NCBI GenBank assembly: GCA_963765555.1 | Contig: CAVXWX010000002.1 | Coordinates: forward strand, 186,001 to 250,000 | From: JL08 sp963765555 | Lineage (GTDB): Bacteria > Pseudomonadota > Alphaproteobacteria > Rhodobacterales > Rhodobacteraceae | Reading direction: 5' to 3' | DNA length: 64,000 nucleotides | Shown here: positions 49,878-58,691 of the stretch, one piece after another | How positions within the stretch are numbered: position 1 is the stretch's first letter | Layout of the letters: each line of letters starts with the position of its first letter | Position numbers and translations under genes: made by a program | The notes under the pieces: model-generated | The model's database searches: none | What the model saw: the letters and a program-made list of their open reading frames with translations, nothing else | Told to the model about the DNA's origin: nothing

Positions 49878-50719
49878 TACACACGCTCCAGCCGCAGCCA
49901 GCGGGCGCAGGCGACATAGGCAAGTGTTACAACCGCCATCAGGATAAGGGCAATCGCCGCCGCCATCGGGAAATCGGCGCGTCGTCCGATTTGCAGCATG
50001 ATGATTTGCGGCAGGGTCAGTTCGTTGTTGCCGCCCAGAATTTGCGGCGTGATGTAATCACCGATGCACAGAACAAATGTCAGGAACGCGCCCACCATGA
50101 TACCCGGCAGGGTCAGCGGCAGGATCACATGGCGGAATGTCTGAAACCGGCTGGCCCCCAGATCGGCCGCAGCACGGCGGTAGTTGGGCGGCAGTTGCAC
50201 CAGATTGGCATAGATCGTCAGCGTCAAAAGCATGGTGAAGAAATGGACAAACCCGATCACAGTCGCGGCGCGCGTGGATGCGATTTCAAGCGGTTCGGCG
50301 ATCAGCCCGATAGACAGCAGGGCCTGATTGACGACACCGCCCTTACCCAGAACCAGCAGCCACGAATACGAGCGAACCACATACGAGGTCCAGAACGGCA
50401 ATATCGCAAGGATCAGCGCGATCCGGCGAAACCGTGCCGGAACCTGTTCGGCAATAATCCAGGCAAGCGGATAGGCCAGCAGGACCGAAAGGACCGTGAC
50501 GATGGCGGTGATTTCAAGAGAATTTACAAGGCCTTGCAGAAAGTAGGGCTTTTCCAGAAAATTGGCGTAATTCCCCAAATCCCATGACTGGACTATTCTG
50601 CCCTTTTCGCGGCTCCACAGGCTGAAGGCCGCGATCAGCCCCATCGGCACTGTGAAAAACGCGATGATCCAAAGAAACGCCGGGGCCAGAAGGCCCCAGC
50701 CGGATTTTGTGCCCTGCAT
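49877..50719 (-). CDS. polyamine-type ABC transporter permease (PotB-like)
   Basis: Inner-membrane permease of 280 residues. The start at 50717-50719 (MQGTKSGWGLLAPAFLWII) places the first hydrophobic segment correctly; longer readings add polar sequence that overlaps the binding-protein gene. The EAA-type loop appears as RAAADLGASRFQTFRHV. It starts 4 bp after the binding-protein stop, in a tight four-gene transport unit. Confidence 0.87.
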   Translation of the reverse strand: MQGTKSGWGLLAPAFLWIIAFFTVPMGLIAAFSLWSREKGRIVQSWDLGNYANFLEKPYFLQGLVNSLEITAIVTVLSVLLAYPLAWIIAEQVPARFRRIALILAILPFWTSYVVRSYSWLLVLGKGGVVNQALLSIGLIAEPLEIASTRAATVIGFVHFFTMLLTLTIYANLVQLPPNYRRAAADLGASRFQTFRHVILPLTLPGIMVGAFLTFVLCIGDYITPQILGGNNELTLPQIIMLQIGRRADFPMAAAIALILMAVVTLAYVACARWLRLERV

Positions 50720-50723
50720 GGGC

Positions 50724-51770
50724 TTACCGCTGCAGCATTTCAGCCCACGCATCCTGCATTGCGATATCCAGATCTTCGTCTGGCGCGGGGTACAGCTGGG
50801 TATTGGCAAGATAGCCCGCCTGATCGTCCCAGCGCAGCGCCGTTTTTTGTGCATCCGTCAATTCGCTGCCCGCGGCCGAATTGGCCGGCATCGCCCAATA
50901 GCACGACGACGTAGCAAGACGCGCCTGACCTTCGGGTGACATGATATATTGCACGAATTTCAGGGCGAGATCCTGTTTGGTGCTGTCTTTGAACACGCCA
51001 ATGGATTGCGACCAGCGCACCGCACCGGCATCGGGAATGACCCAGTCAAGTTCGGGTTGTTCTTCGGACAGAACAGCCGTCAGCCATTCGCCACCGCCCA
51101 CCACAATGTCGGCCTCGCCCGTCGCGAGCGCGGTCTGCGCTGCGACGACACCAAAGACGCCTGTTGCATTATCTTTAAGCTGGAACAGGTCCTCTTTCAT
51201 CGCGGCGACGTCGTCTTGGGTCATCGATGCTGTTTCGCCACCTTTTGCGATCTGCACCATGCCCATGACCGGCAGATAGTAATCATAGACCGCGATACGC
51301 CCCGCGTATTTGTCCGAAAATACAATGGACGCGTCTTTCATGTCCTCTGCATCTACGTTGGATTTGTTGTAGGCGATTGTGTTGTAACCGAATTTTTCTG
51401 TAACGGCGTATATCTTTCCGTCGCGACCATTCAGTTCTTCCATGCGGACTTCGGGGAAAATATCATCCATGGGCAGCGCATCGCGCGGCAATTCGGCCAG
51501 CAGATCAAGATCGATCGCGCGGGGCACATCGATGCCGTCGATCACAAACACATCCCAATCCCCTGGGCGCGATTGTTCCAGCAGGGCCAGCGCCGCGCCG
51601 GTGCCTTCATATTCGCGCACATTGACCTTGGCGTCGTTGGCTGTCTCGAACGGTTCCAGCAGGCCGGGGTCAGCGTGATCGCACCAGATCAACGCGTTAA
51701 GTTCTTCGGTGGCATAGGCGGCCGTGGTGAAAGCAAGGAATGAGGCCGAAGTCATGAGAGTGCGGAACAT
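50724..51770 (-). CDS. PotD/PotF-like periplasmic solute-binding protein
   Basis: Extracellular binding protein of 348 residues with a signal peptide (MFRTLMTSASFLAFTTAAYA). The mature part begins EELNALIWCDHADPGLLEPFE and shows the family pattern of polyamine and related amine binders (DVFVIDGIDVPRAIDLDLL; EKFGYNTIAYNKS; EADIVVGGGEWLTAV; PDAGAVRWSQSIGVF). It opens the operon with two permeases, the ATPase and the MBL hydrolase, and is divergent from a TetR regulator. Confidence 0.88.
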   Translation of the reverse strand: MFRTLMTSASFLAFTTAAYATEELNALIWCDHADPGLLEPFETANDAKVNVREYEGTGAALALLEQSRPGDWDVFVIDGIDVPRAIDLDLLAELPRDALPMDDIFPEVRMEELNGRDGKIYAVTEKFGYNTIAYNKSNVDAEDMKDASIVFSDKYAGRIAVYDYYLPVMGMVQIAKGGETASMTQDDVAAMKEDLFQLKDNATGVFGVVAAQTALATGEADIVVGGGEWLTAVLSEEQPELDWVIPDAGAVRWSQSIGVFKDSTKQDLALKFVQYIMSPEGQARLATSSCYWAMPANSAAGSELTDAQKTALRWDDQAGYLANTQLYPAPDEDLDIAMQDAWAEMLQR

Positions 51771-51817
51771 AGGAAATACTCCATAAGGTGAAATTCGAGC
51801 GATACAGAAAAAGTGAA

Positions 51818-51837
51818 TGACATATAAATTTGTGTCA
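51818..51837. promoter_or_regulatory. putative TetR-type operator between the importer and tetR genes
   Basis: An imperfect 20-bp palindrome with TGACA and TGTCA half-sites separated by ten A+T-rich bases. It lies in the ~100-bp divergent space between the binding-protein and regulator genes, where a TetR protein would repress both. Confidence 0.5.
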
Positions 51838-51872
51838 ACTACAAAAATATTATCTGGAGGAAGGGAAACAGC

Positions 51873-52496
51873 ATGGCCGGTCTAAGAGCCCGAAAAAAAG
51901 CCCAAAGCGAGGCCCGCATTCTGGATTCCGCCCTTTCGATCTTTCGGGCGCGGGGGTTTGACGACGCGCGGATGGAACAGATTGCCGAAAAGGCCGACCT
52001 GTCGATCGGAACGCTTTACAACTATTTCCCAACGAAGGGCGATTTGCTGGTTGCGATTGTGGTTCTGGAAACAGAAGACACCCTGACAGCGGGCAGAGCC
52101 ATCGTTGCGAACCCGCCTGCCGATGTTGCCGACGCGCTTATGGCGTTGGCAAGTGTCTGGTATCGCCATTCGTTTCGATTGCTGGACAAACCTTTGTGGC
52201 GGCATGCGTTTGCGATGATGATTGAACGCCCCAATGCGCCGTCCTCAATCAAGTTCGCGAAAAACGACGAAGACTTGCGGGGCCAGATGGCGGATTTGAT
52301 CCGGGCGCTGCAGGCTCGTGGGCATGTCCGCCCGGATGTTGACGCACTGGATGTCGGGCTTTCGGCATTCAATCTGATTGACCGGACCTTTATGATGTTC
52401 GTCACGAACGATGATATGGACAGTGACCAGTTAACGGATTTGTTAAGCCGCCAACTGGCCGTGACAAGTATCGGATTGGGTGTCGCATCAGCCTGA
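51873..52496 (+). CDS. TetR/AcrR-family transcriptional regulator
   Basis: Repressor of 207 residues. The N-terminal helix-turn-helix region is clear: ARILDSALSIFRARGFDDARMEQIAEKADLSIGTLYNYFPTKGDLL, spread over residues 11-57, with the GTLYNYF motif. The C-terminal part is the variable ligand-binding domain. It is divergent from the polyamine-type importer and probably controls it. Confidence 0.9.
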   Translation: MAGLRARKKAQSEARILDSALSIFRARGFDDARMEQIAEKADLSIGTLYNYFPTKGDLLVAIVVLETEDTLTAGRAIVANPPADVADALMALASVWYRHSFRLLDKPLWRHAFAMMIERPNAPSSIKFAKNDEDLRGQMADLIRALQARGHVRPDVDALDVGLSAFNLIDRTFMMFVTNDDMDSDQLTDLLSRQLAVTSIGLGVASA

Positions 52497-52522
52497 GCGT
52501 TTGGCCGAAGGGATAGGGCCGA

Positions 52523-52759
52523 TCAGGGGAGAATGACAAAAATCCGGGATCGCGTCGCGCCGGGGATGTAGGCCATGGACATCTTGGGATTGACCAAGGC
52601 TGTCGTTAGATGATGCCCCTGAAAACCGGTTTCCACCATCGCGCGGGACTGTTTGTCGCGACCGAATGGTGACCCATCATTAACGTAGCGCCATTCGAGT
52701 GACCCGAAGCGTTGCTCTTGCGGATTGGCGGCTGCTTTGCTCCGCATCGCTTTCAGCAT
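52523..52759 (-). CDS. small ORF of uncertain reality
   Basis: A 78-residue frame on the minus strand (from a Met at 52759; it is open up to 52855, overlapping the phosphodiesterase gene's end). No recognisable domain. The composition (EWRYVNDGSPFGRDKQSR, MAYIPGATRSRIFVIL) looks protein-like rather than random, but it could be the remnant of a longer gene. Listed mainly because the interval 52497-52805 has no other content. Confidence 0.25.
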   Translation of the reverse strand: MLKAMRSKAAANPQEQRFGSLEWRYVNDGSPFGRDKQSRAMVETGFQGHHLTTALVNPKMSMAYIPGATRSRIFVILP

Positions 52760-52805
52760 TTCGTCGCCAACCGAGGCGAGACCGCATTGGCCTGACAGCA
52801 AACGG

Positions 52806-53621
52806 TTACGCGTCGGCGTTTGGGTAGAACAGCCAGGGGCCATCAAACTGGCCAATCGGAATGCTATGGGTGACTAACCCGTAACGCATTTCGTGCAATA
52901 GAAACCCGCCGGGTTCCATGGTTAGGCAATTGGGTGCACCAGCGCGCTGGTCCATGGTAACCGCATGCGACGTACCCGGTGCGATCTGGCAAATGACATT
53001 GCCAAAAAGCTTGACGATATTTCGGTGTACATGGCCGCAAACAAGTTTGCATTCGCCTGAATAGGTCGACAAAATGTCCCTGAATGCAGAATTCTCGCGA
53101 AGATTTTGCGCGTCCATCTTTTCTATACCGGTCAGGAAAGGTGGGTGGTGAACGGCCACAATGGCAGGCTTGTTGTGCAAATCGTTCAGCTGCTCTTGCA
53201 GATAGGTCAGCGTACCCTCCGTCAGGTGCCCGTGGGATGCGCCGGCAACGGTGGAATCCAAGCCAATTAAAGACAGATCCTCAAAGTCCTGCCGCCAGTG
53301 CAAGGGGCCCGATTTTGGCATCCAGTCCTGATCCGAAAACGCGGCGCGCATTGTATCGCGGATATCGTGGTTCCCGGGGATGGCCTTGTAGGGTATTTCT
53401 AGCGGCGCCATGATGTCGCGAAATCTTTGGTATTCCTCGGCGGTTCCAAAGTCAGTCAGATCCCCAGTTACGATTGCCATATCGATCGGTCCGATCACCG
53501 ATAACATTCGGTTGATCGTGGCCACGCACTCTGCCAGCGGGGGCGCCGTATCCACGCGCCCATAGGCAAGCTGGCCATGGGGAACGATATGGGGGTCGGA
53601 TATCTGGATGATCTTTGTCAT
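52806..53621 (-). CDS. GpdQ-like metallophosphodiesterase
   Basis: Calcineurin-like phosphoesterase of 271 residues. Metal-site motifs in order are SDPHIV (canonical D-x-H), TGDLTDFG, PGNHDIRD, HHPPF and CGHVHRN. The pattern YGRVDT, GPWLFYPN and the order of motifs match glycerophosphodiesterase GpdQ and cAMP phosphodiesterase-like class III enzymes. The start overlaps the upstream ABC ATPase stop by 4 bp, so the enzyme probably hydrolyses a phosphodiester that the transporter imports. The substrate is inferred. Confidence 0.85.
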   Translation of the reverse strand: MTKIIQISDPHIVPHGQLAYGRVDTAPPLAECVATINRMLSVIGPIDMAIVTGDLTDFGTAEEYQRFRDIMAPLEIPYKAIPGNHDIRDTMRAAFSDQDWMPKSGPLHWRQDFEDLSLIGLDSTVAGASHGHLTEGTLTYLQEQLNDLHNKPAIVAVHHPPFLTGIEKMDAQNLRENSAFRDILSTYSGECKLVCGHVHRNIVKLFGNVICQIAPGTSHAVTMDQRAGAPNCLTMEPGGFLLHEMRYGLVTHSIPIGQFDGPWLFYPNADA

Positions 53622-54652
53622 TGGTCGCGGCCAGTCTGGGGAAGCAGCATCAGGCTTTCGGGTTTTATCGAAACCTGCACCACGTCGGAAATCCGGGGCG
53701 CATTCTGGCCGGGAAAGATCGACGTCAGGATTTCGGGCATGATGCCTTTTATCCCGACCCTGTAGTGGGTGCCCAGAAAGGTGACGGATTCAACGTGCCC
53801 CTTTAGCGGCCCGTCCGGATCAATCAACACGTCTTCGGCACGCACAAAGATATCTTGCCCGTTACCATCACGCCCCAGCGGCAATACGCCTCCGGGCAGG
53901 TTCAGCAGATTTCCGGCGTTTGTTCCATGCAACTGCATGGCATTGCCGACGAACCTGGCCACAAAGGCCGAGGTCGGATTACGGTAAAGCTCCTCGGGCG
54001 TGCCGCTTTGAACAATACGACCGTCCGACATTACGGCAACACGGTCTGCGATAGCCATTGCCTCGTCCTGATCGTGGGTCACGAAAATGGCGGTGATCTT
54101 GAATTTGCGCAGCAGAATTGCCAGCTCATCACGCAAAGTTTCGCGCAAAGCGGCATCCAGCGCGGAAAGCGGTTCATCCAGCAACAGCAATCTGGGCCGC
54201 GGGGCGATGGCGCGTGCCAGGGCCACTCGTTGACGCTGCCCGCCAGAGAGCGCCGAAATGGCCCTGTGCGAAAACTGTTCCAACTGGCACATCTCGAGCA
54301 CCTGCGTAACGCGTGCGTCGATTTCAGGCTTGGACAATCTTTGCATTTTCAGACCGTAACCAACATTGGCGCGCACCGACATGTTGGGAAACAAGGCATA
54401 TGATTGGAACACCATGCCGACATTGCGCCGCTCAACCGGTTGCGCGGTCACGTTGTCGTCGTCAAACCAGATATCGCTGCCAGCATCGGGTGTTTCCAGC
54501 CCGGCAATGATCCGCAGCAAGGTGGTTTTGCCACATCCCGAAGGGCCCAGCAGCGATACCACTTCGCCCGCGCCAACGGTTAACTCTGTCGACTTAAGCG
54601 CCTTGGTGCCATCAGGATAGGTTTTGGCAGTATTGGTCAGGCGAAGTGTCAT
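53618..54652 (-). CDS. ABC transporter ATP-binding protein, orphaned next to the IS
   Basis: ATPase of 344 residues: Walker A GPSGCGKTTLLR, FQSYALFPNM, signature LSGGQRQRVA, Walker B LLLDEPLSALD, FVTHDQDEAM and a C-terminal TOBE region. The start MTLRLTNTAKTYPDG at 54650-54652 is preferred; the longer frame reaches 54685, exactly at the IS border. No permease or binding-protein gene accompanies it. The IS sits directly upstream, so the rest of the transport operon may have been removed or moved by IS activity. Confidence 0.87.
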   Translation of the reverse strand: MTLRLTNTAKTYPDGTKALKSTELTVGAGEVVSLLGPSGCGKTTLLRIIAGLETPDAGSDIWFDDDNVTAQPVERRNVGMVFQSYALFPNMSVRANVGYGLKMQRLSKPEIDARVTQVLEMCQLEQFSHRAISALSGGQRQRVALARAIAPRPRLLLLDEPLSALDAALRETLRDELAILLRKFKITAIFVTHDQDEAMAIADRVAVMSDGRIVQSGTPEELYRNPTSAFVARFVGNAMQLHGTNAGNLLNLPGGVLPLGRDGNGQDIFVRAEDVLIDPDGPLKGHVESVTFLGTHYRVGIKGIMPEILTSIFPGQNAPRISDVVQVSIKPESLMLLPQTGRDQ

Positions 54653-54742
54653 TGAGAAATCCTTTGCGCCCGCGACGAGGCCCATTGATCCTCCCCCTTT
54701 GAAGTGGTCCGCCGCTATAGTTTAGGAAACGGAGGATCAAAG

Positions 54743-55021
54743 ATGGGAATCAAGCGACACAAGCCGGAAGAGATTGTCACGAAGCTGCGGCAGGTTGAGG
54801 TGCTTGTGGCCAGGGAATGCCGCGCGTTGATGCGATCCGGGAGGTGCGGATAACCGAGCAGACCTTTTATCGCTGGCGCAAGCAGTATGGCGGTATGGGA
54901 ACCGACCAACTGAAGGAACTCAAGCGTCTTCAGAAGGAGAATGAACGGCTGCGAAAGCGCCGTGTCGGATCTGACGCTGGACAAGCTCATCCTGTCGGAG
55001 GCCGCACGGGGAAACTTCTGA
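54743..55021 (+). pseudogene. IS3-family transposase OrfA (frameshifted)
   Basis: The product starts MGIKRHKPEEIVTKLRQVEVL after a GGAGGA site. It continues with the helix-turn-helix and leucine-zipper part (AIREVRITEQTFYRWRKQYGG; KELKRLQKENERLRK) and ends near LILSEAARGNF. One base is missing around 54808-54818 (before MPRVDAI) and one is extra near 54956-54960, so no single frame spans it. With both repaired it is 92 residues, the usual OrfA size. Confidence 0.8.
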
Positions 55022-55874
55022 GCCCCGCTCGTCGCCGTGCCTGCATCGATCATGTGCGAAGCAGTTCAGATATCTCGAGCGACGGGCCTGCCGAGTGTTG
55101 GGCCAGCATCGTTCGACGCAGAGGAAGCTGCCGAGGGGCCGTGCTGACGAAGACCGGCCTGGTTGCGGACATGATCGAGCTGGCCCGCCAGTATGGTCGC
55201 TACGGCTATCGTCGGATTGCGGCTCTGCTGAGGGATGCAGGCTGGCAGGTGAACGACAAGCGTGTCGAACGACTGTGGCGGCGAGAGGGGCTGAAAGTGC
55301 CAACGAAACAACCGAAGAAGGGCCGGCTCTGGCTGAACGACGGCTCGTGTGTCCGGCTGCGGCCGGAGTATCGCGACCATGTCTGGTGCTATGACTTCGT
55401 CCATTGCCGAACGGATGATGGGAAGGCGTTCCGAACGTTGAACATCCTGGACGAGTACAGCCGGGAATGCCTGGCGATCCGGGTGAAGCGGAAGCTGAAC
55501 TCGACCGAGCGTGATCGATGCCCTGACCGACCTGTTCATCCTGCGCGGCGTGCCAGCCTACATCCGGTCCGACAACGGCCCCGAGTTCATTGCTCAGGCC
55601 GTCCAGGGACTGGATTGCAGCCGTCGGTGCCAAGACGGCCTACATCGAGCCAGGATCACCCTGGGAGAACGGATACTGCGAAAGCTTCAATGCCGGCTTC
55701 CGGGATGAGCTGCTGAACGGCGAGGTCTTCTACTCGCCTGCGCGAAGCGCAAATCCTGATCGAACAATGGAGGAAACACTACAATACCAAACGACCACAC
55801 AGTGCTCTGGGCTACCGCCCACCGGCTCCGGAAACCATCGTCCCGATGGCAACCAGAGGCCAATCATGCACTAA
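55018..55874 (+). pseudogene. IS3-family transposase OrfB, DDE integrase (frameshifted)
   Basis: Catalytic transposase of the IS3 family. Recognisable pieces in different frames: QYGRYGYRRIAALLRDAGW, the first Asp in DHVWCYDFVHCRTDDGK, the second in IRSDNGPEFIAQAV, and the Glu in PGSPWENGYCESFNA. At least five one-base indels are seen (about 55063-55070, 55152, 55503-55510, 55604-55607, 55736-55740). There is no unambiguous nonsense mutation, which is more like sequence error than old decay. As written it cannot make an active enzyme. Confidence 0.8.
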
Positions 55875-56072
55875 CATTCAAACTGGACCACTCAAATGGG
55901 GCTGATCAGGCTGACTAGGGCTGGCAAACGGTTTTGTCAAAAGCTGTCTGTTTGAGGCGCACTGCGCAGTCTCATTGCATCGACCAATGGCAAAACGCCC
56001 GCTGTCGCGATTACAATTCCGGTTCACCCAGCAACACGGTTGCCCTGACGTTCTGGTGACCGGCAGCGCGCG

Positions 56073-56768
56073 TTAGACCGATACAAGATCCAAAAGCGTA
56101 TCACGCGCAATGTCGGATTTCATCTTGTCGGCAACAACCTCGCCCCGTTTCAAAACGATTATCTGATCGGCCAGATCAAACGCAAAGTCGAAATACTGTT
56201 CGACCAAGACGATTGCCATATCGCCCCGATCCCGCAACAGCCGAATGACATCGCCGATATGTTGTATGATATTGGGCTGGATGCCTTCGGTTGGTTCATC
56301 CATCAGCAACAGTTTCGGTCGGGTGATCAGGGCGCGGGCGATCGCCAGTTGCTGCTGTTGCCCCCCCGACAGATCGCCGCCGCGGCGGTTTTTCATGTCG
56401 TCCAGAACCGGAAACAGCTCATAAATGTCGTCTGGAATGACGTGATCCGCCTTTGGCAAACAGGAAAAGCCGGTTTTGAGGTTTTCAAGCACAGTCATCA
56501 GCGGAAAAATATCGCGCCCTTGCGGCACGTATCCAACCCCCAGTCGCGCAAGCTGGTGCGCGGGCAGGCGTCCGATTTTCTGACCGTCCAGCGTGATCGC
56601 GCCACCCGAGCGTGTGTGCGCGCCAGAGATTGCGCGCAACAGGCTGGTTTTGCCGACACCGTTGGTGCCCATCACGCAGGTGACTTCTCCGGCTGCGGCG
56701 TTCAAATTCACATTATACAGAATTTGGGAATGACCATAGTGCAGCGTCAGGTTTTCAATATTCAGCAT
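56073..56768 (-). CDS. urtE: urea ABC transporter ATP-binding protein UrtE
   Basis: ATPase of the LivF/UrtE type, 231 residues: Walker A GTNGVGKTSLLRAI, Q-loop VPQGRDIFPLMTV, signature LSGGQQQQLAIARAL, Walker B LLMDEPTEGIQPNI, then VEQYFDFAFDLAD. The SLxxGRDIFPLMTV and TEGIQPNII segments are typical of UrtE. It is the last gene of the urea importer operon, 3 bp after urtD. Confidence 0.93.
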   Translation of the reverse strand: MLNIENLTLHYGHSQILYNVNLNAAAGEVTCVMGTNGVGKTSLLRAISGAHTRSGGAITLDGQKIGRLPAHQLARLGVGYVPQGRDIFPLMTVLENLKTGFSCLPKADHVIPDDIYELFPVLDDMKNRRGGDLSGGQQQQLAIARALITRPKLLLMDEPTEGIQPNIIQHIGDVIRLLRDRGDMAIVLVEQYFDFAFDLADQIIVLKRGEVVADKMKSDIARDTLLDLVSV

Positions 56769-56771
56769 CGC

Positions 56772-57512
56772 CTAACGCCCCAGATAGACGTCAATGACGT
56801 TCTGATTTTTCGTGACATGATCCAGCGATCCTTCGGCCAGAACAGACCCTTCATGCAGCACAGTGACCTTGCAGTTCAGGCGGCGTACGAATTCCATATC
56901 GTGTTCCACCACAACAACAGCGCGGGTTTTTGCGGCCTGCAACAGAATTGCAGTGGTTTTTTCCCGTTCCGCCAGCGTCATTCCCGCGGCGGGCTCATCA
57001 ACCAGTAACAGCCGCGGTTCCTGCGCCAGCAGCATTCCGATTTCCAGCCACTGTTTCTGGCCATGGCTCAGTTCGCCAGCGGTGCGGGGCAGGGCATCTG
57101 ACAGGCCGATTTCATCGGCAAGGTCCTGAACGCGGCTCAGGTCTTTGGTGTCGGGTTTGTAAAACAGCACGGCAAACGGCCCGCGTGGATTGCGCAGGGC
57201 CATCAAAAGGTTTTCCTGTACCGTCTGGTCTTCGAATACGGTGGGTTTCTGAAATTTGCGCCCAATGCCGATCTGGGCAATGTGCGCTTCGGACATACCA
57301 ATCAGCGAAACACTTTTTTCCCCGAATAGAATATGGCCTTCGTCGGGGCGTGTCTTGCCGGTCACGATGTCCATGAATGTTGTTTTTCCCGCACCATTGG
57401 GGCCGATCACCGCGCGCATTTCCGCGTCGCCGATCTGGAATGTCAGATTGTTGATCGCGCGGAACCCGTCAAAGCTGACGGACACGCCGGATACTTCAAG
57501 AAGGGTGCTCAT
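56772..57512 (-). CDS. urtD: urea ABC transporter ATP-binding protein UrtD
   Basis: ATPase of the LivG/UrtD type, 246 residues from the ATG at 57510-57512, which overlaps the urtC stop by 3 bp. The longer frame to 57635 would run back into urtC and is rejected. Walker A GPNGAGKTTFMDIVTGKTRP, FQKPTVFEDQTV, signature LSHGQKQWLEIGMLL (the modified signature usual for UrtD), Walker B LLLVDEPAAGM. Confidence 0.93.
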   Translation of the reverse strand: MSTLLEVSGVSVSFDGFRAINNLTFQIGDAEMRAVIGPNGAGKTTFMDIVTGKTRPDEGHILFGEKSVSLIGMSEAHIAQIGIGRKFQKPTVFEDQTVQENLLMALRNPRGPFAVLFYKPDTKDLSRVQDLADEIGLSDALPRTAGELSHGQKQWLEIGMLLAQEPRLLLVDEPAAGMTLAEREKTTAILLQAAKTRAVVVVEHDMEFVRRLNCKVTVLHEGSVLAEGSLDHVTKNQNVIDVYLGR

Positions 57513-58687
57513 GCGTCTTCCTTCTTCGGTTTGGATTTCGGTTTCAGATCGAAAATTCCGCCAATACCCGATGGCGCGTAAAGCGTGACCAGAACAAAGC
57601 TGACGCCCAGCAGAACGAGCCACCAATCCACCCATCTGATTGTGAATAAGCCCAAGTCGAGATCAGGCGCCTGCCCACCGGTGAACCAGCTGGACACAAG
57701 GCTGACAAAGGCGGTGCCGATCACAGCACCATAAAGCCGTCCGCGCCCGCCGATTGCGACCCAGACAGCCAGATAGATCGACGCGATCGGGGCAACCTCT
57801 GCGGGATTGATAATGCCTGCCTGCGGATAATAAAGCGCGCCTGCGATGCCCGAAATACAGGCGGTCAGCGTGAAAACAGCCAGTTTGTAGCGTTCAACCG
57901 AATAGCCCAGAAACCTCACGCGGGCTTCATTGTCGCGAATGGCGCGCATGACCGACCCGAATTTGCCAGATACGACCCACGCCGCCAGCAAATACCCAAG
58001 CGCCAAGGCTAGGGACGAGGCCCAGAAAAACCAAAGCGACACAACCGATTGCGGTGCGGTTACTCCCGGCAGATTTTGCAGGCCGGACAGGCCGTTATTG
58101 CCGCGCAGGCCGCTGGCATTCTGGAACAGGTAAAGCGACAGACCCAGCGTCATCGCCTGCGTGAGGATCGACATGTAAACACCCGTGACCCTGCTGCGAA
58201 AGGCCAGCCAGCCAAATACCAGCGCGAGAAGGCCGGGCACCAGAACAACTAACGCAAGCTGCAGCGCCAAGTTATCCGCAAAGGCCCAGACAAGCGGAAA
58301 TTCACTGCTGCCCACAACGCCGAAAATCTGGTTGCCTATGGCTGCAACGGTTTCTTCCGGTGTCGGGGGCAATGCGCTTTCAGACAGGGATGACACGACG
58401 ATCTGGCGAGTGCGTTCATACATCAACCACATGCCGACCATGTAGCCGCCAAGCCCGAAAAAGGCGAAATGCCCAAGCGACAGGATGCCTGTGTAACCCC
58501 AGATCAGATCCATCGCGATCGCGATCAGGCACAGGCATAACGTCTTGCCCAGCGTTTTGACAAAGCTGGTCGAAACCACCCCGATCCCAAAGCCTTCGGA
58601 CAGGACCGTTACCGCGATTGTGAAGACCGCCAGTATCGCAAGGAACAGCAGAACGGATGGATTTCGCGCAATGAAAGACCTGTTCAC
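57509..58687 (-). CDS. urtC: urea ABC transporter permease UrtC
   Basis: LivM-type inner-membrane permease of 392 residues with about nine hydrophobic segments. Typical UrtC segments are YTGILSLGHFAFFGLGGYMVGMWL, GNNGLSGLQNLPG, VMRAIRDNEARVRFLGYSVERYKL and WVAIGGRGRLYGAVIG. It starts 4 bp after urtB. Confidence 0.93.
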   Translation of the reverse strand: MNRSFIARNPSVLLFLAILAVFTIAVTVLSEGFGIGVVSTSFVKTLGKTLCLCLIAIAMDLIWGYTGILSLGHFAFFGLGGYMVGMWLMYERTRQIVVSSLSESALPPTPEETVAAIGNQIFGVVGSSEFPLVWAFADNLALQLALVVLVPGLLALVFGWLAFRSRVTGVYMSILTQAMTLGLSLYLFQNASGLRGNNGLSGLQNLPGVTAPQSVVSLWFFWASSLALALGYLLAAWVVSGKFGSVMRAIRDNEARVRFLGYSVERYKLAVFTLTACISGIAGALYYPQAGIINPAEVAPIASIYLAVWVAIGGRGRLYGAVIGTAFVSLVSSWFTGGQAPDLDLGLFTIRWVDWWLVLLGVSFVLVTLYAPSGIGGIFDLKPKSKPKKEDA

Positions 58688-58691
58688 GTTT

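Larger units (their letters stand above)
54686..55908 (+). mobile_element. IS3-family insertion sequence (IS407-like), degraded copy
   Basis: About 1,223 bp with imperfect terminal inverted repeats: left TGATCCTCCCCCTTTGAAG, and the right end reads TGATCAGCCCCATTTGAG on the opposite strand. The interior holds an orfA helix-turn-helix protein (54743-55021) and an orfB DDE transposase (55018-55874), both broken by single-base indels. The flanking bases (CCAT left, GGCT right) are not a direct repeat, so no target-site duplication is visible. It separates the orphan ABC ATPase from the urea transport genes. Confidence 0.88.
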
